Of a stretch of DNA of 12,991 nt, positions 5,618 to 11,628 are shown piece by piece; the stretch's first letter is position 1; every line of letters starts with the position of its first letter. Origin of the DNA: an uncultured Acidobacteriota bacterium. Its GTDB lineage: Bacteria; Acidobacteriota; Terriglobia; Terriglobales; Acidobacteriaceae. The stretch covers positions 1 to 12,991 of the forward strand of contig CAIZGA010000667.1 in assembly GCA_903932385.1 (NCBI GenBank), in the 5' to 3' direction. The position numbers were made by a program, and so were the translations under genes. Under the pieces are notes generated by a model that was not told where the DNA came from, did not search any database, and saw only the letters and a program-made list of their open reading frames with translations.

Positions 5618-6853
5618 TCAGGATTTTGCGGCGATGCTGTGCAACTTTCCCTTCGCCAGCCGGAATCGTTCACCGCGCCACAGCACCGTGTCGTCGGCGT
5701 AACTCCAAAGCCACAGCAGCAGTGCAAGGGAATCCCGCAGCGGCAGCAGCCAGAAATCCCGCAGCACTTGCCGGTCGCGCAACAGGCCCACGCCGATGCT
5801 GAGCGCAACCGTACTGCGTAACAGCAGCACCAGACTCAGCAGAGAAAAACTCCACAACGCAAATCCGCTGGCCACACAGTTCAACATCGCCCACGGCAGC
5901 GAATACGTCACCATCAGGCCAAAGTAACCAGCGCTGCGTGAACTCTTCATTGCCCGCAACCAGCGCAGTTGATGTTGCCAGAAACCGTCGAAGCTGTAGT
6001 TCTCCACTTCGGTCTCCACAATCTCACGGCACAGCGCCACACTATAGCCGGACTTCGCCACACGCACGCCAATCTCGTAATCATCCGCCAGGTAATCCAC
6101 CAGCGGCGCAAATCCTCCAGCCGCTTCCAGCGCTTCCCGCTTCACCGCCAGCGTGGAGCCCAGCGCAAAATTCATTCCGCCTTCCAGCCGCAAGGCAGAT
6201 ATTACGCCGGCAAAAAAGTCCGTCGAGATTCCCATCGCCTCCAACCGCGACCAAACGCTGCGGCCCGCGCATCCGCGATACGGAGCCGTCACCAGGCCCA
6301 CCGGCTTATGCTCGCGACCTTCTGTACGCGCCGGCGCAAACTCGCCCATCACGTGCGCCAGATATTTTGGCGATACAACAATGTCGCTGTCATTCACGAT
6401 CACAAATCCATGCTCGGCATGCGGCAGCATCTGCGCCAGATTGCTCACCTTGCCGTTGGCGCCCAACCGTTGCGGACATTCAATCAGCCGTATCGTCCGC
6501 GCCGGAAATTCCTCCTGCAGTTGATGCACCGCAGCCACCGCCGCGTCCTGCAGACTGCTCACGCCAAAAATAATTTCATACTCGCCGTCATACTCCTGCG
6601 TGCAATGGCTGCGGAAGGCCGTCATCATTTCCGGATCCACACCCTTCACCGGCTTCAGCAGTGTCAGTGCGGGTGCAAATCCCTCCACCAATTTTTTCCT
6701 GCGCAACCCGCGCAAAAACTGCCGCGCACCGGCCAGCGCCAGCAGCATGTACGCCATGCCGCTTAGCGTCAGCAGCGTTGTGATGGCAGTGATGCCAATC
6801 GCCACCCAACCCGCCGTGCCACTGACATCAAAATAACCTGCAAAACTACTCAT
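5618..6853 (-). CDS. hpnI: HpnI / ceramide-glucosyltransferase-like GT2 glycosyltransferase
   Basis: The 411-aa product is a membrane glycosyltransferase resembling HpnI (adds N-acetylglucosamine to bacteriohopanetetrol) and GT21 ceramide glucosyltransferases. One TM helix lies near 16-43. The catalytic domain has PALTLLKPVKGVD (61-73), LIECPQRLGANGKVSNLAQM (about 123-142), the metal/sugar motif DSD (155-157), FALGSTLAVKREAL (229-242), the acidic pair D257-D258 (LADDYEIG) and HQLRWLRAM (294-302), which corresponds to the (Q/R)xxRW motif with His in the first position. Several hydrophobic helices follow (about 310-400). ATG 6853 overlaps the stop of the upstream permease gene by 8 bases, with GAGG about 9 bases before it, so translation is probably coupled. 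It is the last gene of the operon. No other hopanoid gene is in the window, so the lipid acceptor (hopanoid, ceramide or other) is open. Confidence 0.85.
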   Translation of the reverse strand: MSSFAGYFDVSGTAGWVAIGITAITTLLTLSGMAYMLLALAGARQFLRGLRRKKLVEGFAPALTLLKPVKGVDPEMMTAFRSHCTQEYDGEYEIIFGVSSLQDAAVAAVHQLQEEFPARTIRLIECPQRLGANGKVSNLAQMLPHAEHGFVIVNDSDIVVSPKYLAHVMGEFAPARTEGREHKPVGLVTAPYRGCAGRSVWSRLEAMGISTDFFAGVISALRLEGGMNFALGSTLAVKREALEAAGGFAPLVDYLADDYEIGVRVAKSGYSVALCREIVETEVENYSFDGFWQHQLRWLRAMKSSRSAGYFGLMVTYSLPWAMLNCVASGFALWSFSLLSLVLLLRSTVALSIGVGLLRDRQVLRDFWLLPLRDSLALLLWLWSYADDTVLWRGERFRLAKGKLHSIAAKS

Positions 6854-8090
6854 ACCGTAGTGCCTCAATCGGGTCCAGGTTTGCGGCCTTCCACGCCGGA
6901 TAAATTCCAAAGACAAGCCCGATGCCGCACGAACTCGCCAGCGAAATCAAGATCCACGTCAGTGATGGAATCGATGCAATTAGCAGGCGCAGTATCAGGC
7001 TGATGCCCGTGCCCATCACCACGCCAATCAGGCCGCCCAGCGCGCACAGCGTCACCGCTTCCAGCGTAAATTGCAGCAGGATATTTTTTCGCGTCGCGCC
7101 AATCGCCTTGCGTACGCCAATCTCTCTCGTCCGTTCGGTCACGCTCACCAGCATGATGTTCATCACGCCCACGCCGCCCACCAGCAGGCCCACGCTGGAA
7201 AGCGCCAGCATCAGCAGCACCAGCCCGCCGGTAATTTCACCCCATAACCGCGCGATGGAATCCGCACCAAAGATGGCAAAGTTGTCCGGCTGGTCGGCAC
7301 GCAGTTTACGGCGACGTCGCAGCAACTCGCGCAATTCATCTTCCACCAGTGACTTATTTTTCTGGTCGTCAAACTTCACGCTCACCCAATAATCCAGCAC
7401 TTCAGGATGCAGCTTATGAAATGTTCGCAGCGTGAAGTACGCCATGTTGTCATCAGGATTCTTGCCGCCAGTCAGCGATTTTTGTTTGCCCATCACACCG
7501 ACCACGGTAAAAATCTGTCCCTCGATATTCACTTCTTTGCCGATTGGATCTTCCGCGCCAAAGAGTTCATCGGCCGTGTCATATCCAAGAACGGTCACAT
7601 TCGCCGCGTAATCTTCCTCGTGCTGGGTAAACATGCGCCCCTCTTTCAAATCCAGGTCGTAGACCTCGGGCATGTTGTAGGTGTCGCCTTCCAGCGTTGT
7701 GCTCTCCACTTTGTGCGTGCCGTATTTCACCGTCACTGTGCCGGCATTGAATTGGAAATTTTGATAGCGCAGGCCTGGCGAGACCGCCACCACGTGCGGC
7801 AACAACTGCATTGCAACCGTATCTTCATACGTCAGCTGTTTGCGCGTCAGCATCTCAGTCGTCGGCCTCCCAATGCCAAACTCAAACCGGAAGACCCACA
7901 AAACATTACTGCCCACCTCTTCCACAATGTCCGACACACGAGAGTTCAATCCATTAATGATGGAGGAGATGATGATGACCGTCATCACTCCAATCACAAT
8001 GCCGAGAATGGTGAGCCCGGAGCGCATCTTGTTCGCGCGCAGTGTATCCAGCGCCAGCTTCACCGTCTCTTTTGAGTCGTCCATCCGCAT
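6846..8090 (-). CDS. MacB/FtsX-type ABC permease B
   Basis: The 414-aa product is an inner-membrane permease of the MacB type without a fused ATPase. The N-terminal TM helix is at about 19-45 (RSGLTILGIVIGVMTVIIISSI), followed by the large periplasmic core (about 46-275) and three C-terminal TM helices in the FtsX domain (about 290-400). The signature VSVTERTREIGVRKAIGATRKNI, the coupling region that meets an ATPase, is present, and the protein ends PAWKAANLDPIEALRYE. Such permeases usually act in a mechanotransmission complex with a MacB-like ATPase and periplasmic partner; neither is found here. ATG 8090 is 2 bases after the stop of permease A, with GGAG inside the end of that gene, 8 bases away. 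An upstream start at 8210 would overlap permease A and is rejected. Confidence 0.92.
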   Translation of the reverse strand: MRMDDSKETVKLALDTLRANKMRSGLTILGIVIGVMTVIIISSIINGLNSRVSDIVEEVGSNVLWVFRFEFGIGRPTTEMLTRKQLTYEDTVAMQLLPHVVAVSPGLRYQNFQFNAGTVTVKYGTHKVESTTLEGDTYNMPEVYDLDLKEGRMFTQHEEDYAANVTVLGYDTADELFGAEDPIGKEVNIEGQIFTVVGVMGKQKSLTGGKNPDDNMAYFTLRTFHKLHPEVLDYWVSVKFDDQKNKSLVEDELRELLRRRRKLRADQPDNFAIFGADSIARLWGEITGGLVLLMLALSSVGLLVGGVGVMNIMLVSVTERTREIGVRKAIGATRKNILLQFTLEAVTLCALGGLIGVVMGTGISLILRLLIASIPSLTWILISLASSCGIGLVFGIYPAWKAANLDPIEALRYE

Positions 8091-8092
8091 GG

Positions 8093-9319
8093 TTATAACT
8101 CCGCCCGCAGTGCAACAATCGGGTCCAGCTGCGCCGCTTTGCGCGCCGGATACACGCCGAAGAAAACACCCACCGCGCCCGCCACAAACAAGCCCACAAA
8201 AATACTCCACATCGATAAGCTCGATGGGAAGCCGAGAATCAGCGTAACAATCTGCGCCACACCCACGCCCAGAATCACGCCGAACACTCCACCCACCAGA
8301 GACACCACTGTCGACTCAATCAAAAACTGCATCAGCACATCATCGCGCCGCGCACCCAGCGCCTTGCGCACGCCAATCTCACGCGTCCGCTCGGTCACGC
8401 TCACCAGCATGATGTTCATAATCACGATGCCGCCCACCACCAGCGAAATCGCCGCAATGCCGATGACCACGCTCTCAAACATTCCGCTGATCTGCTGCCA
8501 GATACCGATGAAGCTGTCGCTCGTATCCAGATTGAAGCTGTCCGGCTGGCCCGGCAGGTCGTGTCGCGCCGTACGCATCAGGCTGCGAACTTCATCGGTC
8601 GCCAACTCCAGCGGCTCTCCAGTGGAACCGGCCTTCGCGTAGATAATCACCGTCTTCTGTGTGCCGTAAGTTTTTTGATACGCAGTAATCGGCACCGCAA
8701 CCCAGTTGTCCTGGCTCGCGCCCAGCGTCTTGCCCTGTTTTTCTCCCACGCCAATCACCGTGTACGGCACGCCATCCACGCGAATTTCTTTGCCCAGCGG
8801 GTTCTCGCCCACCAGCACATTCTCTGCAATGTCGGTCCCGATAATCGCCACCTGCGATGCGTGTTCTTCGTCCACAGGAATAAATCCGCGCCCCTGCACA
8901 ACGTTCAGGTTGTACATCGGCGGCATCGTCCAGGTCCATCCGCGGATGTCCGTGTCGTCGGTCGAGTGCGTGCCGTAAACCACCTTGCCGGTCGAGTCCT
9001 GCAGCGCGCCCACGCTCTGGCAGCGTTTGCATTCCGCATCAATAAATTTGTAATCGTCCAGCAGAATATTTTTCCTCTTCTGCGCCATCACATATTCATC
9101 CCAGCTGGTAATCACGCGCGGCTGTTTGCTCACCGTAAATACATCGGCGCCGTAGCGATAAATTTTCTGTGCTACATAATTGTTCGCGCCGTTCACCAGC
9201 GTAATCACCGCAATCAGCGACGAGACGGCGATAATCACGCCCAGCAGCGTCAGCGCGGTGCGCAGCTTGTTCGCCCACAGTGAGTCCAACGCGATTTTTA
9301 GGGCTTCACGGAAATTCAC
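8093..9319 (-). CDS. MacB/FtsX-type ABC permease A
   Basis: The 408-aa product is a paralogue of the next gene with the same layout: TM helix at about 20-43 (RTALTLLGVIIAVSSLIAVI), periplasmic MacB-like core (about 44-275), three TM helices (about 284-400), the same VSVTERTREIGVRKALGARRDDV coupling signature, and the ending PARKAAQLDPIVALRAEL. It also lacks an ATPase domain. A CKRC pair (C97, C100) lies in the periplasmic core and is absent from permease B. GTG 9319 is the start: it forms a GTGA overlap with the stop codon of the esterase gene, so translation is likely coupled. The tandem pair probably forms a heterodimer. Cargo is unknown; the operon context suggests a lipid or envelope substrate. 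Confidence 0.92.
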   Translation of the reverse strand: MNFREALKIALDSLWANKLRTALTLLGVIIAVSSLIAVITLVNGANNYVAQKIYRYGADVFTVSKQPRVITSWDEYVMAQKRKNILLDDYKFIDAECKRCQSVGALQDSTGKVVYGTHSTDDTDIRGWTWTMPPMYNLNVVQGRGFIPVDEEHASQVAIIGTDIAENVLVGENPLGKEIRVDGVPYTVIGVGEKQGKTLGASQDNWVAVPITAYQKTYGTQKTVIIYAKAGSTGEPLELATDEVRSLMRTARHDLPGQPDSFNLDTSDSFIGIWQQISGMFESVVIGIAAISLVVGGIVIMNIMLVSVTERTREIGVRKALGARRDDVLMQFLIESTVVSLVGGVFGVILGVGVAQIVTLILGFPSSLSMWSIFVGLFVAGAVGVFFGVYPARKAAQLDPIVALRAEL

Positions 9320-10218
9320 TTTGTCTTGACCTTCATCTGTTCATTCAACTGGGCAAACACGATCGGTATCTGCTCGTCCCACTGGCTCCAATCATGTCCG
9401 CCCGGAGTCATGTGGACTGCATATTGATAATGCTTCTGCTTCAGCCGCTCCGCAAACAACCGGTTCACGCCAATCAAACTGTCCTGCTCGCCGCACGTCA
9501 ACATCATGTACGCTGCCGATGCGGGGTTCGCCGATCGCACCAACACAAACGGATCATTCTCTTTGCGAGTCGCACTGCCCGCCGGCCCAAAGTTCTTTCG
9601 TTCCGTCAACGACTGCAGCGGCCTGCGATACGAAAATCTTCGCTCCGGAATATCCAACGCCGCACTGATGCCCGCCGCAAACGCATACAACTCAGGATGC
9701 TTCAACGCCAGCGTGATGGCACCGTACCCGCCGCGCGAGATACCGGCAATCGCGCGCCCCTCTCGCGCCTGCATCGCAGGAAACCTTCCCTCGACATCGC
9801 GTCGCAATTCCTCCACCACAAAATCTTCGTACCGCTCCCGCGCATCACCGGCGGAGTTAATGTAGTACGCGTTGTCTCCGTCCGGCATCACCAGAATCAT
9901 TCCCGCAGCCGCATACTTTGCAACGTCAGCCTTGTTCGACCACGCCCGGAAATCATCTCCCGCGCCATGCAGCAGATACACCACCGGCAACTTCACGCCC
10001 GACTTTAAATTCTTCGGCAGATACACACGATATGTCACCGTGCGTTGCAGCGCGGCGCTCTGGTACGTAACATCCTGCAGCACGACGCCGTCTGCCAATC
10101 TGGGATTGTCTTTCACCGCTATCGTTTCTCTCCTGCAGGAAACTTGCACCAACAGCAGGCAGAGAAGCGATGCCGCAAATAGTCCATCGCGCCACTTCTT
10201 CCCCTGCAACCCGCCCAT
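9316..10218 (-). CDS. Exported alpha/beta-hydrolase, putative esterase (PF00756 type)
   Basis: The 300-aa product begins with a basic N-terminus and hydrophobic segment (about 12-27, LFAASLLCLLLVQVSC) typical of an export signal. Cys28 could be lipidated, but Gln at -3 is unusual, so lipoprotein status is uncertain. The fold is of the esterase D / S-formylglutathione hydrolase / mycolyltransferase-like family: an oxyanion-hole HG at 84-85, nucleophile S161 in GISRGG, acid D246 in CGEQDS and H275 in PGGHDW, spaced as in the family. Those enzymes hydrolyse carboxylic esters or transfer acyl groups, here presumably in the periplasm. It is the first gene of a four-gene operon and overlaps permease A by four bases. 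The divergent rnpB starts only about 37 bases upstream. Natural substrate is unknown. Confidence 0.85.
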   Translation of the reverse strand: MGGLQGKKWRDGLFAASLLCLLLVQVSCRRETIAVKDNPRLADGVVLQDVTYQSAALQRTVTYRVYLPKNLKSGVKLPVVYLLHGAGDDFRAWSNKADVAKYAAAGMILVMPDGDNAYYINSAGDARERYEDFVVEELRRDVEGRFPAMQAREGRAIAGISRGGYGAITLALKHPELYAFAAGISAALDIPERRFSYRRPLQSLTERKNFGPAGSATRKENDPFVLVRSANPASAAYMMLTCGEQDSLIGVNRLFAERLKQKHYQYAVHMTPGGHDWSQWDEQIPIVFAQLNEQMKVKTK

Positions 10219-10221
10219 ATA

Positions 10222-10250
10222 TGAATTCCATCATACGTCTGCGCTACACT
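10222..10250 (+). promoter_or_regulatory. Likely rnpB promoter
   Basis: TACACT at 10245-10250 is a good -10 box, and its start point would fall near 10257, which agrees with the first paired base of the RNase P RNA. The -35 candidate around 10222-10227 (TGAATT, 17-base spacer) is poor. On the opposite strand TATGAT (10235-10230) could be the -10 box of the esterase operon, so the two promoters overlap. Confidence 0.45.
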
Positions 10251-10255
10251 GGATA

Positions 10256-10663
10256 CAGCAAGCGGGCCGGACGGTCGCTGCCGTTGTGCCGCAAGGCGCA
10301 CCGGGGGAGGAAAGTCCGAACTCCGCAGGGCAGTGTGCCGGATAACGTCCGGGACTGCATCTTCAAGGATGCAGGACGGCTAGTGCCACAGAGAACATAC
10401 CGCCTCGACGAAAGTCGCGGTAAGGGTGAAAAGGTGCGGTAAGAGCGCACCGCGGCGGCAGTAATGCTGTCGGCAAGGTAAACCCCACACGGAGCAAGAC
10501 CAAATAGGCGGGAATCGGCGGAGCAATCCGCAGTGCATGTCGGCCCGACGTGCCAAACCCGCGGGTAGGTTGCTCGAGCGCCGCAGTAATGCGTCGCCTA
10601 GAGGAATGACCGTCACTCCGGCGCAAGCCAGGGTACAGAATTCGGCTTACAGGCCACTTGCTG
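10256..10663 (+). ncRNA. rnpB: RNase P RNA, bacterial class A
   Basis: This is the catalytic RNA that matures tRNA 5' ends. Conserved pieces appear in order: GGGGGAGGAAAGTCCGAACTCC (CR-I region, near 10303-10324), GGATAACGTCC, ACAGAGA near 10389, AGGGTGAAAAGGTGCGGTAAGAG (about 10421-10445), the tRNA CCA-binding loop GGTAAACCCC near 10477, AGCAAGACCAAATAGG, GGTAGGTTGCT, AGAGGAATGACCGTC near 10600 and the closing ACAGAATTCGGCTTACAGGCC. The ends were set by helix P1: CAGCAAG (10256-10262) pairs with CTTGCTG (10657-10663), with GGCC strands just inside. The length of about 408 bases is normal for class A. A terminator follows 10 bases later. Open reading frames inside this region are not genes. 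Confidence 0.96.
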
Positions 10664-10673
10664 AATACAACAC

Positions 10674-10715
10674 GGCCCCGGCAATCGCAAATACGATTCC
10701 GGGGCCTTCAACTTT
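10674..10715 (+). terminator. Terminator of rnpB
   Basis: GGCCCCGG (10674-10681) pairs with CCGGGGCC (10699-10706), and AATCG/CGATT extends the stem above one bulged C, with a six-base loop. A modest T-rich tail (TTCAACTTT) follows on the plus strand; the minus side lacks a T-run. Confidence 0.8.
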
Positions 10716-10740
10716 AAATCGACAATACTTAACCGTGATT

Positions 10741-10791
10741 ATCAGTGATTCAATCTGATTTTTAAATCAGACAAATCCTCGCCCATCACTG
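10741..10791. repeat. Nested AT-rich inverted repeats
   Basis: CTGATTT-TT-AAATCAG (10755-10770) lies inside a second pair, CAGTGAT (10743-10749) and ATCACTG (10785-10791); ATCAGTGAT at 10741-10749 is also a dyad. The set sits just past the stomatin stop codon (minus strand). It could be a weak terminator for that gene or a protein-binding site; the low GC content makes a terminator uncertain. Confidence 0.4.
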
Positions 10792-10799
10792 TTAAGCAT

Positions 10800-11576
10800 C
10801 TAGATCTTCGTTTCTTTCCCCGCCAAAAACTTCGTCAAACTTCCCGCCATGTGTACAAACTCCGCCGGCATCATAATCACCGTCGTCGAATTATTCTCCG
10901 CGCCCACTTCGCTCACCATCTGCATGCGCCGCAGCTCCAGCGCCGCCGGATTGCCCACCATCAGCTGCGCCGCCTCGGCCAGCTTCTTCGACGCCTCCAA
11001 CTCCGCATCCGCCTTGATGATGCGCGCACGCTTCTCGCGCATGGCTTCGGCTTCCATCGCCATCACGCGCTGCATGTCCTGCGGAATCTCCACGTCCTTC
11101 ATCTCCAGCAGCTCCACCGTCACGCCCCACGGAGTCGTGGTTTCATACACAGTTGAACGCAGCAGCGCGTTGATCTTGTCGCGCTCCTTCAGCACTTCAT
11201 CCAAATCATGCTGGCCGATTACATTGCGCAGCGTGGTCAGCGCCAGTTGCTGCACCGCCCAGCGGTAATTCTCCACCGTCAGCACGGCGTTCTTCGGGTC
11301 CTGCACGTGGTACCACAGCACCGCGTTCACCTTCACCGTCACGCTGTCGCGGGTAATCGTCTCCTGCTGTTCAATCGGGTTGGTGATGATGCGCTGGTCC
11401 ACGCGCACTTCCTTCTCAATCCCGTACGGTATCAGCCAGAAAATGCCGGGCCCGCGCATGCCGGTGTAACGGCCCAGGCGGAAGACAACCGCGCGCTCAT
11501 ACTCCATCGCAATACGTATGCCGGAAATGATGGAGAACACAATAAACAACAAAACTGCCGGTAAGAAGAATGTCAT
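10800..11576 (-). CDS. Stomatin-like SPFH-domain protein (slipin)
   Basis: The 258-aa product is a membrane-anchored SPFH protein, a family that forms oligomeric rings and organises membrane microdomains or controls membrane proteases. The N-terminal hydrophobic anchor is at about 3-22. The SPFH domain covers about 25-190: EYERAVVFRLGRYTGMRGPGIFWLIPYGIE, VDQRIITNPIEQQETITRDSVTVKVNAV, LRNVIGQHDLDEVLKERDKIN and TPWGVTVELLEMKDVEIPQDMQRVMAMEAEAMREKRARII. A Glu/Lys/Ala coiled coil (170-205) follows. The match to bacterial slipins is close. ATG 11576 has AGGAG about 12 bases upstream, a long spacing. Bacterial slipins often have an NfeD gene beside them; none is here. The AsmA gene lies 52 bases upstream on the same strand and may share a transcript. 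Confidence 0.92.
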   Translation of the reverse strand: MTFFLPAVLLFIVFSIISGIRIAMEYERAVVFRLGRYTGMRGPGIFWLIPYGIEKEVRVDQRIITNPIEQQETITRDSVTVKVNAVLWYHVQDPKNAVLTVENYRWAVQQLALTTLRNVIGQHDLDEVLKERDKINALLRSTVYETTTPWGVTVELLEMKDVEIPQDMQRVMAMEAEAMREKRARIIKADAELEASKKLAEAAQLMVGNPAALELRRMQMVSEVGAENNSTTVIMMPAEFVHMAGSLTKFLAGKETKI

Positions 11577-11628
11577 GCCGAAAGATTACTCCTTTGCCTT
11601 GCCAACGATGCTGCCAGATACCGTAACT

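Noticed and set aside
5969..6766. Long plus-strand frame (265 aa) inside the glycosyltransferase gene
   Set aside because: It is Arg/His/Gln-rich with no domain sense and lies antisense to a gene with clear motifs; a GC-bias shadow.
7407..8075. Plus-strand frame (222 aa) inside permease B
   Set aside because: Antisense to a well-supported permease, His/Arg-rich, no start signal.
8561..9283. Plus-strand frame (240 aa) inside permease A
   Set aside because: Antisense shadow of a firmly recognised gene.
9280..10008. Plus-strand frame (242 aa) inside the esterase gene
   Set aside because: Antisense shadow; the esterase has an intact catalytic triad and operon context.
10363..10626. Protein-coding frames over the RNase P RNA
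   Set aside because: The region matches conserved RNase P RNA pieces in order; the frames are incidental.
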